Part shown: positions 27,710-36,602 of the stretch, in pieces
Position numbering within the stretch: position 1 is the stretch's first letter
Layout of the letters: each line of letters opens with the position of its first letter
NCBI RefSeq assembly: GCF_041549525.1
Contig: NZ_CP157456.1
Coordinates: 186,001 to 250,000 of the forward strand
DNA: 64,000 nucleotides
Source of the DNA: Paenarthrobacter aurescens
GTDB lineage: Bacteria > Actinomycetota > Actinomycetes > Actinomycetales > Micrococcaceae
Direction: 5' to 3'
Position numbers and translations under genes: made by a program
Notes under the pieces: generated by a model
What the model was told of the DNA's origin: nothing
Seen by the model: the letters and a program-made list of their open reading frames with translations, nothing else
Databases searched by the model: none

Positions 27710-28489
27710 ATGTCCAAGCGCATCGACGTCAAAGACCTGAATGTCTACTACGGCAACTTCCTGGCCGTCGAGGACGTCAACATCAACATCCAGGCCAAGT
27801 CCGTCACGGCCTTCATCGGCCCGTCCGGCTGCGGCAAGTCCACCTTCCTGCGCACGCTGAACCGCATGCACGAGGTCCTTCCCGGCGCGCGCGTCGAAGG
27901 CGAGGTCCTCCTGGACGGCGACAACCTTTACGGCCCCGGCGTGGACCCGGTGACCGTCCGCACCCAGGTGGGCATGGTCTTCCAGCGCCCCAACCCGTTC
28001 CCCACCATGTCCATCCGCGACAATGTGCTGGCCGGCGTGAAGCTGAACAACAAGAAGATCTCCAAGGGCGCTGCCGATGCCCTGGTGGAGAAGTCCCTGG
28101 TGGGCGCCAACCTGTGGAACGAGGTCAAGGACCGCCTGGACAAGCCCGGCTCCGGCCTTTCCGGTGGTCAGCAGCAGCGCCTCTGCATCGCCCGCGCCAT
28201 TGCCGTTGAGCCCCAGGTGATCCTCATGGACGAGCCCTGCTCTGCCCTGGACCCCATTTCCACCCTTGCCGTTGAGGACCTCATCAACGAGCTCAAGGAC
28301 CAGTACACCGTGGTGATCGTGACCCACAACATGCAGCAGGCTGCGCGTGTTTCGGACAAGACCGCGTTCTTCAACATTGCAGGCACCGGCAAGCCCGGCA
28401 AGCTGATCGAGTTCGCGGATACCACCAGCATCTTCAACAACCCTGCCCAGAAGGCAACGGAAGACTACGTCTCCGGCCGCTTCGGATAA
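27710..28489 (+). CDS. pstB: Phosphate ABC transporter ATPase PstB
   Basis: 259 residues. Walker [14 protein letters not shown] signature LSGGQQQRL, Walker [14 protein letters not shown]-loop VTHNMQQA. It powers PstCA. ATG 27710 is preceded by AAAGGAACACC. No phoU gene follows directly. A strong terminator closes the operon. Confidence 0.97.
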   Translation: MSKRIDVKDLNVYYGNFLAVEDVNINIQAKSVTAFIGPSGCGKSTFLRTLNRMHEVLPGARVEGEVLLDGDNLYGPGVDPVTVRTQVGMVFQRPNPFPTMSIRDNVLAGVKLNNKKISKGAADALVEKSLVGANLWNEVKDRLDKPGSGLSGGQQQRLCIARAIAVEPQVILMDEPCSALDPISTLAVEDLINELKDQYTVVIVTHNMQQAARVSDKTAFFNIAGTGKPGKLIEFADTTSIFNNPAQKATEDYVSGRFG

Positions 28490-28532
28490 GGGTTTTTCAG
28501 GTTCCGGCTTCTATGGGGGGAGTCGGCACAGA

Positions 28533-28579
28533 ACGACGGTGGCCGTCGCCTTGGGGGTACGGCCGCCGTCGTTTTTTCT
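28533..28579 (+). terminator. Terminator of the pst operon
   Basis: A 14-bp stem with one wobble (ACGACGGTGGCCGT at 28533-28546, its partner at 28559-28572), then a T-run (TTTTTTCTT). Confidence 0.9.
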
Positions 28580-28604
28580 TGCCCAACTGACCAGATGGTT
28601 TGGA

Positions 28605-29621
28605 TTAGAGGTCCGCGAGGGGCGAGAACGCCAGCTCCAGGACGAACGCCGCCGCGGCTGTGATCAACGGCGTGGCCACCCAGAACAGCAGGATGCTCCG
28701 GACCAGGCGCCTGTTCACGGTGTGAAACCGCTGGTTCACACCGGCACCCAGCACCGAGGCCGTGAGCGTGTGTGTAGTGGAAAGCGGCAAGTGAAACCCG
28801 ATTGCGCCGATGAACAGCATCACGGACGTCAAAGTCTGCGCCACGAAACCCCGCAGCGGATCCACTCGAATGAGTTTGTGGCCCAGGGTGTGGGAAATCC
28901 GCCAGCCGCCAAACATGGTGCCTGCCGTGAGCATGATGGCCGTGAGAAGCAGGATCCAGAGCGGGACGTCGCTGCCGCCGGACAACCCGGCAGCAACCAT
29001 GGCCAACACCATCACTGCAGCCGTGCGTTGACCATCCTGCAGCCCGTGGCCGAAAGCCACCGCAGCGGTTGCGACGGCCTGCGCCCGGCGGAAACGCCGG
29101 TTCACCACGTTGGGCTGTGTGTAGCGGGCAGCCCACGTCACAGGCCACACCAGCAGGTACGCAGCCACGAACGCGATCACGGGGGACAGCACCAACGGCA
29201 GCACCACTTGGGTGAGCATGACGTTGTCCATGCCGCCCACCGCGTTGCCGCCCACAAGGACGCTCGCGGCACCGGCCCCAATCAGACCGCCAACCAGTGA
29301 GTTGGTGGAGGACAACGGGATCCCGCGCCACCACGCATACACGCCCCACAAGATGGCTGCGGTCAGCGCTGAGGCGAGCATGGTGAGCCCGCTGGTTCCG
29401 CTGGGCAGAGTAATCCAGGACTGCGTGAAGGCGAGGATGAAGGTGCCGCTAAGCATGGCACCCACAAAGTTGAAGATCGCGGCGAGCAGGACAGCTATGG
29501 ACGGTGTCAGGGCGCGGGTCCGCGTGGAAAGCGCGACGGCGTTGGAGACATCGCGGAAGCCGTTGAGGAACGCAAACCCGGAGGCCAAAGCAACTACCAG
29601 GACCAGGAAGGCGATGATCAC
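28605..29621 (-). CDS. PiT-family inorganic phosphate transporter
   Basis: 338 residues, GTG start, with the PiT signatures FAFLNGFRDVSNAVALSTRT near the N-terminus and WWRGIPLSSTNSLVGGLIGAG plus PLSTTHTLTASVLGAGVN. These are the inverted repeats of low-affinity, cation-coupled phosphate transporters. It follows the DUF47 gene by 1 base on the same strand, the usual PiT partnership, and converges on the pst operon. Confidence 0.93.
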   Translation of the reverse strand: MIIAFLVLVVALASGFAFLNGFRDVSNAVALSTRTRALTPSIAVLLAAIFNFVGAMLSGTFILAFTQSWITLPSGTSGLTMLASALTAAILWGVYAWWRGIPLSSTNSLVGGLIGAGAASVLVGGNAVGGMDNVMLTQVVLPLVLSPVIAFVAAYLLVWPVTWAARYTQPNVVNRRFRRAQAVATAAVAFGHGLQDGQRTAAVMVLAMVAAGLSGGSDVPLWILLLTAIMLTAGTMFGGWRISHTLGHKLIRVDPLRGFVAQTLTSVMLFIGAIGFHLPLSTTHTLTASVLGAGVNQRFHTVNRRLVRSILLFWVATPLITAAAAFVLELAFSPLADL

Positions 29622-29622
29622 G

Positions 29623-30240
29623 TCATGATTCCTTGACGATGATGCTGCCTACCTGGGTGGCGACCTTCCGCATGTCCTTGGTAACTTCCACCAACTGGTT
29701 GGCGATGTCCCGGTGCCGCGCGAACTGAGTGGACTTCATATCCTTGAGCATCTCGGCCACCCAGATCCGGTGCGAGCGTTCTGCGCGTTTGGCCAAGCGA
29801 AGGATCTCAATCCAATAGTCCTCGAGCTCGTCCAGGTCCTCCAGCTTCCGCATGGCGTCCACGGTGAGCTCGGCCTGCCGGCTGATGATCTCCAGCTGGT
29901 CCGCAGCGCGTTTGGGCAGTCGATCCAGTTTGTAGAGCGCCACGAGGTCTCCGGCGGCGTCGAGCTTCTCCATGGCCTCATTGAGGTGTCGGGAGAGGGT
30001 GTACATGTCCTCGCGGGGGAGCGGGTTCACGAAGCTGGTCCGCATATGCGTCAGCAGCGCGAAATGCAGGTCCAGGGATTTGGACTCGTGCTCATGGAGC
30101 TCTTCGGCGAGGCGCTGGTGTTCACTGGCCGGCGCGCCGAGTATTTCGGAGAGCGTTCCAGTCGCGGCAACAATGACGCCGGCCATCTGCGCGAGCAGTA
30201 CAAGCCCGGCAGGTTCCTGGGGAAAAAGGCGCAGCTTCAT
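29623..30240 (-). CDS. DUF47 (PhoU-like) protein, PiT partner
   Basis: 205 residues, all-helical. Starts MKLRLFPQEPAGLVLLAQMAG and contains the heptad-rich helices of DUF47/PhoU-like proteins (HEHESKSLDLHFALLTHMRTSFVNPLPREDMYTLSRHLNEAMEKLD, the conserved segment). Members associate with PiT transporters and probably tune uptake. It precedes the transporter gene by 1 base, so the two form an operon. ATG 30240 is chosen from family length. Confidence 0.9.
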   Translation of the reverse strand: MKLRLFPQEPAGLVLLAQMAGVIVAATGTLSEILGAPASEHQRLAEELHEHESKSLDLHFALLTHMRTSFVNPLPREDMYTLSRHLNEAMEKLDAAGDLVALYKLDRLPKRAADQLEIISRQAELTVDAMRKLEDLDELEDYWIEILRLAKRAERSHRIWVAEMLKDMKSTQFARHRDIANQLVEVTKDMRKVATQVGSIIVKES

Positions 30241-30435
30241 TTCGCTTCCGGGCCGGGGACGGATGGGCACGGGCGATGTGACTTGACGCAGCCCGTTTCG
30301 GTCCCAACTTTACCGGTCCAATGGTGGCGGCCGCGAAGCCCCGGGGGTGTCGCGGGCACTTCTCCCCATCGCAGCGGACCCAGGAATCATGCGACACTGT
30401 TGAAGCACCTGATAAATCCACTCAATGGGGGAACC

Positions 30436-31173
30436 ATGCGACTCAACAATGTCATGAAAATTTCCGGCATCGCCGCAGCCGGCCTGATGGCCCTGACCGC
30501 CTGTGGCGGAACCCCGGCAAGCTCGACGACGGCTGCTTCCGAGCCGTCGTCGTCCTCCTCGGCCTCAGCGCCCGCTTCAACGTCAGCCTCGGCGTCCCCG
30601 TTGGCCTCCACCTCTTCAGAGGGGGCCGGAACCTCGTCCGGCTCGTACAAGGTTGCTGCCTGGGCGCTGCCGATCTCCGAGGCTGGAGACAAGCTGGGCA
30701 CCGTCAAGGGCGACAGCTTCAGCGTGGATATCTACCAAGTGGCCACCGATGTGGCGTCCAAGGACAGCATGTTCGTGGACAAGGACACCAAGGAAAACCT
30801 GCTCAAGAAGGGCGACCCCGTGGTGTACCTCAACTACGTGGTGACCAACACCTCCTCAGCTGAGATTCCCCTGAGCCACTCGCTGATCACTCCCAACGCC
30901 AAGTACACGGACTGGAAGTACCTCGGCGGGATGCCCTCGGACTCCAGCAGCGATGGTTACAAGAAGCACGGTCTTTCGAGCTCCGGCGTGAAGCTGAAGG
31001 AGAAGGACCCGTTCGTGCTCAAGCCGGGTGAGTCCTTCAACATTGCGGAGAACTTCGCTTACACCGCTGGCAAGGAAACCGAAATCAAGGTCACCATGAC
31101 GCCTCAGGGTGCCGATGGCGACCTCGATCACGACAAGAAGGAAACGGCCGAAACCACGGTCACACTGAAATAG
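30436..31173 (+). CDS. Secreted lipoprotein, DUF4352-like
   Basis: 245 residues. A signal peptide ends in the lipobox MALTACGG (Cys about residue 22). A Ser/Ala/Thr-rich linker (about 25-70) leads into a domain that reads like an immunoglobulin-fold DUF4352-type domain (GDSFSVDIYQVATDV, DPVVYLNYVVTNTSSAEIPLSHS, LKPGESFNIAENFAYTAGKET). Function unknown. ATG 30436 has GGGGGAA just upstream. A hairpin follows. Confidence 0.78.
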   Translation: MRLNNVMKISGIAAAGLMALTACGGTPASSTTAASEPSSSSSASAPASTSASASPLASTSSEGAGTSSGSYKVAAWALPISEAGDKLGTVKGDSFSVDIYQVATDVASKDSMFVDKDTKENLLKKGDPVVYLNYVVTNTSSAEIPLSHSLITPNAKYTDWKYLGGMPSDSSSDGYKKHGLSSSGVKLKEKDPFVLKPGESFNIAENFAYTAGKETEIKVTMTPQGADGDLDHDKKETAETTVTLK

Positions 31174-31183
31174 TTTTCACCGC

Positions 31184-31221
31184 GAAGGCCCGGGCCGGCA
31201 TCAACGCCGGTCCGGGCCTTC
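31184..31221 (+). terminator. Hairpin terminator after the lipoprotein gene
   Basis: Stem of 16 bp (31184-31199 with 31206-31221, one mismatch) around a 6-base loop, starting 10 bases after the stop. The T-tract is weak (CTGCTTCC). Confidence 0.7.
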
Positions 31222-31406
31222 TGCTTCCGGGCATAAAAATGGTGCCGAACCGGATACGCCTCTCGGCGGTAGGCCGCTCGAAGCGGCTAAATGTTGAAGC
31301 CCGGGGGTTTCGCGGTTCGACACCAGTTTTAGTTTTCACCGTCAGGCGGGCTAAGTCAACATTGACAGGCCGGGTCCGACGTGGGTAGCTTTAGCCCCTT
31401 TTTTGG

Positions 31407-32066
31407 CTAGTCCAGCTCACCCAGGCGCCACGCATTGGCCGCGTGCTCAAGGTCTTCTGCGGTCTTCACCAGCTGATGGGAATTGCGCGTGAGCTTGCTG
31501 GCGTGGCCTTCGTTGCTGTGCTCGGCGCCGTCGGCGAGGGTCGCCTGGCCAAGCGCCACCACGCGGCAGAAGGCGGCGGAACGTTCCAGCGCGACGTCGA
31601 ACTCGCCGTCGAAAGCACCGGACAGGATGGCGTCAGCCATGGTCTTCATTTCATCGGCTCCCGGCGGCTCGGCAGCACCTGCCACCACGTTGGAAACCTG
31701 TGCGGTATCGCGGCCGGCCCTGAAGTAGACGGAAATTTTCTCCGGGTTCTGAATAGTCGCGGCGCGGAGGGCGTAAAGCCGCCAGAGGGCGCCGGGCAGA
31801 GACCGTGCCGGGCTCTCGGCCCACATTTCGGCAATGGCTTCGAGGCCCTGCTCGTCCGCCAGCTTCACCAAACGGCGGGTGACCTTGGGGTCGTCACTGT
31901 CGCGGCCGCGTCTGACCAGCGCCTGGGCAGCGAGGTGGGCTGCCTCCGAGACCCGCGCGGGGTCGGCACCACCTGCGAACGGTTCGAAATCGATGGGCGC
32001 GAAGGGCTTGGGCTTGTGGTGCCTGTTTGCTCCGCCGTACGCACGTGATCCTGGCTGTTCGCTCAT
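31407..32066 (-). CDS. Conserved actinobacterial protein of unknown function
   Basis: 219 residues from ATG 32066. No signal peptide or membrane helix. The body is helical and rich in Ala, Glu and Arg (VSEAAHLAAQALVRRGRDSDDPKVTRRLVKLADEQGLEAIAEMWAESPARSLPGALWRLYALRA). Close relatives occur across Micrococcaceae, and some carry an unsupported polymerase-subunit label; I see no RNA polymerase motif. The frame extends to 32171, but the extension is low-complexity and lies close to the tRNA promoter. Confidence 0.75.
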   Translation of the reverse strand: MSEQPGSRAYGGANRHHKPKPFAPIDFEPFAGGADPARVSEAAHLAAQALVRRGRDSDDPKVTRRLVKLADEQGLEAIAEMWAESPARSLPGALWRLYALRAATIQNPEKISVYFRAGRDTAQVSNVVAGAAEPPGADEMKTMADAILSGAFDGEFDVALERSAAFCRVVALGQATLADGAEHSNEGHASKLTRNSHQLVKTAEDLEHAANAWRLGELD

Positions 32067-32190
32067 GAGTTCACCGTACTCCTGTGCTCTGGTGGGGTCG
32101 AGTAACGGTTGCCGACGGCGCACGTCACCGTCAGTTCCACAGTGGCCTTGACGTTGGGGTACAGTATTCATGGCTGTTTCAACAGCTGGA

Positions 32191-32263
32191 GGGCCTTTAG
32201 CTCAGTTGGTAGAGCATCGGACTTTTAATCCGTGGGTCGTGGGTTCGATCCCCACAGGGCCCA
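32191..32263 (+). tRNA. tRNA-Lys (anticodon TTT)
   Basis: 73 bases with a full cloverleaf: acceptor GGGCCTT paired with AGGGCCC, D-arm AGCTCAGTTGGTAGAGC, anticodon loop CTTTTAA, T-arm GTGGGTTCGATCCCCAC, discriminator A. The 3' CCA is not encoded (CCC follows). It reads lysine AAA/AAG codons. Confidence 0.97.
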
Positions 32264-32270
32264 CCCTCCA

Positions 32271-32306
32271 AATCCCCCGGAACCACACGGTTCCGGGGGA
32301 TTTTTT
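32271..32306 (+). terminator. Terminator after tRNA-Lys
   Basis: A perfect stem AATCCCCCGGAACC / GGTTCCGGGGGATT around ACAC, followed by TTTT. Confidence 0.93.
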
Positions 32307-32390
32307 ATGTGCCCGGATTGTGGGCAGATTCTCCGCGCTGCATCCGCTTCAGCTCGGCAAAGCCGTGGCGGACGGAGGGTGTGGGGCTGC

Positions 32391-32591
32391 TCATGAGCTG
32401 AGGATCTCGAGGATGCCTCTGAAGATCCGGGCGGGCGAGCGGTACCAGGGGAGATGAGTGACCTTCAAGGAGCCGTCCTCGAACTCGGTCACGAGCACCC
32501 GATCCTTGGCCACGAAGCGGAAGCGCTTGGAGAGTGGCAGATTCGAGCCTTCGCGCGGATCCCGTACTCGTTCGAATCTCCCGCCGCACAA
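32391..32591 (-). CDS. Possible small protein of unknown function
   Basis: 66 codons. The last 45 residues read like a compact basic protein (KRFRFVAKDRVLVTEFEDG, then LKVTHLPWYRSPARIFRG), with better amino-acid balance than the overlapping frames. The first dozen residues are encoded by a 46-bp repeat that recurs at 33272-33317, so the true start may lie further in. There is no recognised family. It could be a real short gene or a chance frame. Confidence 0.3.
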   Translation of the reverse strand: MCGGRFERVRDPREGSNLPLSKRFRFVAKDRVLVTEFEDGSLKVTHLPWYRSPARIFRGILEILSS

Positions 32592-32612
32592 GGGTGAGGC
32601 AGGCGAACAAGG
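32567..32612 (+). repeat. Direct repeat, copy 1 (flanks methyltransferase gene)
   Basis: 46 bases beginning CTCGTTCGAATCTCCCGCCG; 44 of 46 match the copy at 33272-33317 in the same orientation. The TTCGAATCTCCCGCCGCACA part resembles the 3' end of a tRNA gene, but no full tRNA can be folded here. Confidence 0.8.
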
Positions 32613-32632
32613 CAGGGTTGCCGCCCTGAAAG

Positions 32633-33238
32633 TCAGAGCTTGGTGCGGATGGCAGTGATCGCCGCGTGGGGGCGCGCTTCGGGGTCGACGCGGGAGTGTG
32701 CGCTGACCATGGTGAAACCGGCCTTCAGTAGTCGTGCCGACATTTCCTCCACAGACCAGAAGTAGGCGGGAGTCACTGCATGCGGGAACGACTCACCGGA
32801 CGGGCCATCGAAGAATCCGAGTAAGAGGCCCCCGTCGGGCTTGGTGCATCGGGCAAACTCGTCCAGAACCCGGCCAATGTTGGCTGGGGGAGTGTGAATC
32901 ACCGAGTACCACGCGAGGATCCCCGCCAGCGATTGATCCGGTGTGGGCAGCGTTTCAAATGAGCCCAGAGAGAACGGAACTTCCGGGAAGTTCTGCCTGG
33001 CAGTCTCGAGGAACTCCGGGACTAAATCCACCCCTTCGACGTCAACCCCGGCAGAGTGCAGGAAGTTGGTCCACTGCCCAGGTCCGCAGCCAGCATCCAA
33101 AACTTTGCCGGACAGGCCACTGGCCCACTCGAGAACGAGTTGCTGATCTTCCGGTTGCGCGCTGTTGATGGAGCCGAAGAGCGAGGTGTATTCGGCCGCG
33201 CGCGCAGAATATGCGGCGCTCACGACTACTGAGGACAT
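32633..33238 (-). CDS. SAM-dependent methyltransferase (class I)
   Basis: 201 residues with the Rossmann-type SAM motif VLDAGCGPGQW, the acidic end of strand 2 (VEGVDLVPEFL), and the motif IV-like AGILAWYSVIHTPP. Substrate unknown; it resembles small-molecule methyltransferases of the UbiE/biotin-synthesis type. The gene is bracketed by two near-identical 46-bp direct repeats, which suggests it arrived or was duplicated as a unit. Confidence 0.88.
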   Translation of the reverse strand: MSSVVVSAAYSARAAEYTSLFGSINSAQPEDQQLVLEWASGLSGKVLDAGCGPGQWTNFLHSAGVDVEGVDLVPEFLETARQNFPEVPFSLGSFETLPTPDQSLAGILAWYSVIHTPPANIGRVLDEFARCTKPDGGLLLGFFDGPSGESFPHAVTPAYFWSVEEMSARLLKAGFTMVSAHSRVDPEARPHAAITAIRTKL

Positions 33239-33271
33239 GTACTCAGCCTAGAGGCCAGCAGTGCTCCCGCT

Positions 33272-33317
33272 CTCGTTCAAATCTCCCGCCGCACAACGGT
33301 GAGGCAGGCGAACAAGG
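33272..33317 (+). repeat. Direct repeat, copy 2 (flanks methyltransferase gene)
   Basis: Second copy of the 46-bp repeat (two differences from 32567-32612), 34 bases upstream of the methyltransferase start. The pair is about 705 bases apart. Confidence 0.8.
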
Positions 33318-33380
33318 GCGGGACCGGGCGCGGATGCGGCAAGAAATCTCTTGACTCCCGCACCACGGCCACGTCAGCAT

Positions 33381-33404
33381 GGTTTCTATAACGTTGTAGA
33401 AACC
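33381..33404 (+). promoter_or_regulatory. LacI-type operator upstream of the arabinofuranosidase gene
   Basis: The arms GGTTTCTATAAC and GTTGTAGAAACC match at 11 of 12 positions around the centre AACGTT. A central CpG dyad of this kind is typical of LacI/GalR-family binding sites. It ends 33 bases before the gene, where a bound repressor would block transcription. Confidence 0.65.
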
Positions 33405-33437
33405 CGCAAACCAGCCAAGCAGAAAAGGACCCACCCT

Positions 33438-34964
33438 TTGGGAAACCAAGAGAACCCCACGGCCAAAATCACCATCGACCCCGCATTCGTCGTGGGCCCT
33501 GTCAGGAGGAAGACGTTCGGGGCCTTCGTGGAGCACCTCGGCCGCTGTGTGTACACGGGCATCTTTGAGCCCGGGCATCCGAAAGCGGACGACGACGGAT
33601 TTCGCACCGACGTCCTGGAGCTCACCAAGGAACTCGGCGTCTCCACGGTCCGGTACCCGGGCGGCAACTTCGTCTCGGGCTACCGCTGGGAAGACGGCGT
33701 GGGACCCAAGGAAGACCGCCCAACAAGGCTCGATCTTGCCTGGCACTCCAGCGACCCCAACCTGGTGGGTGTGGACGAGTTCGCCAAGTGGTCCGCGAAA
33801 GCCGGAGTTGAACCCATGATGGCCGTCAACCTGGGCACCAGGGGCACTCAGGAAGCTCTGGACCTGCTGGAGTACTCCAACATCAAGGGCGGAACGGCCC
33901 TGTCCGAACAGCGCAAGGCGAATGGCGCCGTCGAGCCTTACAACATAAAGATGTGGTGCCTCGGGAACGAGATGGACGGCTTCTGGCAGATCGGCCACAA
34001 GAAAGCGGCAGAGTACGCGCGGGTGGCTGCTGAAACCGCGCGGGCAATGCGCATGGTCAATCCTGATCTGGAACTGGTGGCTTGTGGAAGTTCGGCGCCC
34101 ACCATGCCCACGTTCGGCGAATGGGAGCGAGTGGTCCTCAACGAGACCTACGAGCTGGTGGATCTGATCTCGGCGCACCAGTACTTCGAGGACTTCGGGG
34201 ATCTGCAGGAGCACCTGTCCGCAGGGCACCGGATGGAGGCGTTCATCAAGGATCTGGTGTCACACATTGACCACGTGAAATCGGCGAATAAGTCCGGGAA
34301 GCAGGTGAACATTTCCTTTGATGAGTGGAACGTCTGGCACATGTCCCGCGATGAGTCCAAGGCGCCCACCGGTGACGATTGGCCCGTGGCACCCGTGCTG
34401 CTGGAGGACCGTTACACGGTGGCCGACGCAGTGGTGGTGGGTGATCTGCTCATCACGCTGCTGCGCAACACGGACCGCGTTCACTCAGCGAGCCTCGCGC
34501 AATTGGTCAACGTGATTGCCCCCATCATGACTGAGCCGGGTGGCCGGGCCTGGAAACAAACCACGTTCCACCCCTTCGCGCTCACTTCACAGCACGCCTC
34601 AGGAACGGTGCTGAACCTTGCCGCTGAGTCCCCGCTGCTGGAGACCCAAAAGACGGCCGGCTTCACCGCCCTGTCCGCAGTGGCAACGTTGGACGCGGAA
34701 GCCAGGCAGGCCGTGGTGTTCGTGGTGAACCGCTCGGCGACGGACGCGCTGACGCTGGACGCCGCCGTCGGAAGCCTCAACCCAAAGAGGGTAATCGAGG
34801 CCGTTACGTACGCGAACAAGGACCCGTACTGGCAGGCGACGGCTGACGATTCCACGTCAGTGCTGCCGTCCGAGAATGTCAGTGTAAAGCTCGACGGCGG
34901 CCGTCTCACCGCCGAACTTCCGGCTGTGAGCTGGAGCATGATCCGTCTGGAATTGAACCCCTAG
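33438..34964 (+). CDS. Alpha-N-arabinofuranosidase, GH51
   Basis: 508 residues from TTG 33438 (AAGGA 8 bases upstream). It releases terminal L-arabinofuranose from arabinan or arabinoxylan. The GH51 core shows FGAFVEHLGRCVYTGIFEPGHP, STVRYPGGNFVSGYRWEDG, the acid/base Glu in MWCLGNEMDG, and the nucleophile Glu in ISFDEWNVW. No signal peptide, so it acts in the cytoplasm on imported oligosaccharides. The upstream palindrome suggests LacI-type control. The 3' end overlaps the convergent gene by 4 bp. Confidence 0.96.
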   Translation: MGNQENPTAKITIDPAFVVGPVRRKTFGAFVEHLGRCVYTGIFEPGHPKADDDGFRTDVLELTKELGVSTVRYPGGNFVSGYRWEDGVGPKEDRPTRLDLAWHSSDPNLVGVDEFAKWSAKAGVEPMMAVNLGTRGTQEALDLLEYSNIKGGTALSEQRKANGAVEPYNIKMWCLGNEMDGFWQIGHKKAAEYARVAAETARAMRMVNPDLELVACGSSAPTMPTFGEWERVVLNETYELVDLISAHQYFEDFGDLQEHLSAGHRMEAFIKDLVSHIDHVKSANKSGKQVNISFDEWNVWHMSRDESKAPTGDDWPVAPVLLEDRYTVADAVVVGDLLITLLRNTDRVHSASLAQLVNVIAPIMTEPGGRAWKQTTFHPFALTSQHASGTVLNLAAESPLLETQKTAGFTALSAVATLDAEARQAVVFVVNRSATDALTLDAAVGSLNPKRVIEAVTYANKDPYWQATADDSTSVLPSENVSVKLDGGRLTAELPAVSWSMIRLELNP

Positions 34965-35335
34965 GCGATCGCCTGGGACCCGTCCGTGAAGAGCGGAAAC
35001 GCCGAGATTGGTGTGACGGTGGCTGTCCTGGTGGGCTCCGGTGTCTGCGTTGCAGGCGTCGGAGCCGGCTCTTCGCTGGTCACGATTTCCATGGATTCCA
35101 TGTCCAGCAGGCGTCGGCTCCCGGTCTCGTCCTGAAGCCAGAAGAGCTCAGTGCCCGCTACTGTTTTGACTACCGTGCCCCGGTGATAGAGACGGCCGTT
35201 ATGCCAGGCCTCTATGTACTCGCCAGGCTTCAGCGCATGCGGCTCGTCCTGGCTGCCCGGCAGCGTGCCGAAGGCCTGTGCCAAGCTGGCCTGTGTCTTC
35301 AGCGCCTGGAAAAGATCCCTGTTTGCAATGCTCAT
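34961..35335 (-). CDS. Small protein of unknown function downstream of the ANTAR cluster
   Basis: 124 residues, beginning MSIANRDLFQALKTQASLAQAF. The middle reads like a small SH3-type or PilZ-like beta barrel (LKPGEYIEAWHNGRLYHRGTVVKTVAGTELFWLQDE). A Thr/Pro-rich tail follows. It is the last gene of the strand that carries the GAF-ANTAR proteins and may be co-transcribed with them. No family is recognised. Confidence 0.65.
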   Translation of the reverse strand: MSIANRDLFQALKTQASLAQAFGTLPGSQDEPHALKPGEYIEAWHNGRLYHRGTVVKTVAGTELFWLQDETGSRRLLDMESMEIVTSEEPAPTPATQTPEPTRTATVTPISAFPLFTDGSQAIA

Positions 35336-35431
35336 TTCTGCTCCCCTCCGCTGGATGCGTCATCCATGAGATCCAGCTTTACGCATGTATGTTGCGGGCG
35401 CGTTGCAGGAAAATGAGCGGTGTGTGTCAGG

Positions 35432-35746
35432 CTACGGGGAAGCCTGACCATCCTCGGGGGAATCGTTTTCTTTCCCGGATGGCTGCTCGTTCGGCGGGAA
35501 CTCATCAGAGTAGGGTGCGCGGGGACCAGCCCCGAACATCAGCTCGTTTGCAGCCATGGCAAGAAGATCGCGTTCGAGTTCGGGCAAAGAAAGCATCCCT
35601 TGGAGATACGCCTCAACCTCGTACTCACCAACTGATCCGCCGATGCTGAAGTACTGCAGCCAGAGAGCGCCTACGGTGATGCTGGCGCCCGAAAGCACCG
35701 CCTTCAGTCTTTGGCGTTGCTCAGGTTCGTTGCTGTCGAAGCCCAT
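35432..35746 (-). CDS. Small protein of unknown function next to GAF-ANTAR genes
   Basis: 104 residues: EQRQRLKAVLSGASITVGALWLQYFSIGGSVGEYEVEAYLQGMLSLPELERDLLAMAANELM, then a disordered acidic tail. The core looks helical. It is 9 bases downstream of the first GAF-ANTAR gene on the same strand, and relatives sit next to ANTAR proteins in other Arthrobacter genomes, so a linked role is likely but not known. Confidence 0.68.
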   Translation of the reverse strand: MGFDSNEPEQRQRLKAVLSGASITVGALWLQYFSIGGSVGEYEVEAYLQGMLSLPELERDLLAMAANELMFGAGPRAPYSDEFPPNEQPSGKENDSPEDGQASP

Positions 35747-35755
35747 ACTGCGGCC

Positions 35756-36478
35756 CTAGTTCCGGTCTGCCGGGATCCCGGCTACCAGCTCCACGCTGAC
35801 GTCCTGCAGGCTTTGGTTCTTCTGCCGTGAGGTCAGAATCAACTGCTGGAGGGCTCGCTCGTGGGTGATCTTGTGGCGCTCCATGAGGACGCCGCAGGCG
35901 CGGTTGACCACGTCCCGGCTGTACAGGGCTGCCTGCAAGCCGGCGCTGATACGTTGTGGTGTTTCAGCGCTTTGAATGTGGGAGAGGAGAGTGGCGGCGG
36001 GGGAAGCGAAGAGTTCCATCAGCCCGGCGGTGGCTGCATCAAAAACAGCGGGCTCCGGGGCGTAGACCTTGATAGCGCCGATGCTGTGTCCATTGGCCAG
36101 GAGCGGAGCGCTGACCACTGACCTGATGGGCAGTTTGCTGACAGCTGCGCTCCATTCGGGCCACCGGTTATCCGTGTGCACATCGCGGATGAGCACGGTT
36201 TCCTCGGACGCCCAGGCTGTAAGGCAGGGTCCTTGCCCCAGCTCATACTGCAGATGATCGGCCTGCTCCACAATGCTGTCCGTAAATCCGGTGCTGCTCC
36301 GCCGCGCCTGGGCATCAAGGATGGACACCCCTGCACCCGAGCTTCCTGGCACGGATTCCTTGATGGCCTGGGAGAGATTCTGTACGGCGTGGTCTACTTT
36401 TTCCTCCGTGAGGAGTAGCCCCAGGATCCTGCCGATGGCACCAGAGAGTTCATCCAAAGGAAGTTGCTTCTTTGTCAT
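35756..36478 (-). CDS. GAF and ANTAR domain transcription antitermination regulator (copy 1 of 3)
   Basis: 240 residues. An N-terminal GAF-type sensor (GSSGAGVSILDA, GPCLTAWASEETVLIRDVHTDNRWPEWSAAV, RSVVSAPLLANGHSIGAIKVYAPEP) is followed by a C-terminal ANTAR helix bundle (QAALYSRDVVNRACGVLMERHKITHERALQQLILTSRQKNQSL). ANTAR proteins bind paired RNA hairpins and prevent termination. Two more copies lie just upstream on the same strand. Confidence 0.93.
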   Translation of the reverse strand: MTKKQLPLDELSGAIGRILGLLLTEEKVDHAVQNLSQAIKESVPGSSGAGVSILDAQARRSSTGFTDSIVEQADHLQYELGQGPCLTAWASEETVLIRDVHTDNRWPEWSAAVSKLPIRSVVSAPLLANGHSIGAIKVYAPEPAVFDAATAGLMELFASPAATLLSHIQSAETPQRISAGLQAALYSRDVVNRACGVLMERHKITHERALQQLILTSRQKNQSLQDVSVELVAGIPADRN

Positions 36479-36602
36479 GTCTTCTCCCCAGCCGATTCAC
36501 GTCGGAAGACCGACGACAGTTCTGTGAGTCCTGGACTCCCGCGTAGCAATTCCAGCCTAATGGTTGAATCTGCCCAAACCCGAACTGCAGAAAGCAATTT
36601 TC

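Noticed and set aside
33243..34229. Long open frame on the minus strand opposite the arabinofuranosidase.
   Set aside because: It is the antisense shadow of a well-conserved GH51 gene. High GC makes such frames common.
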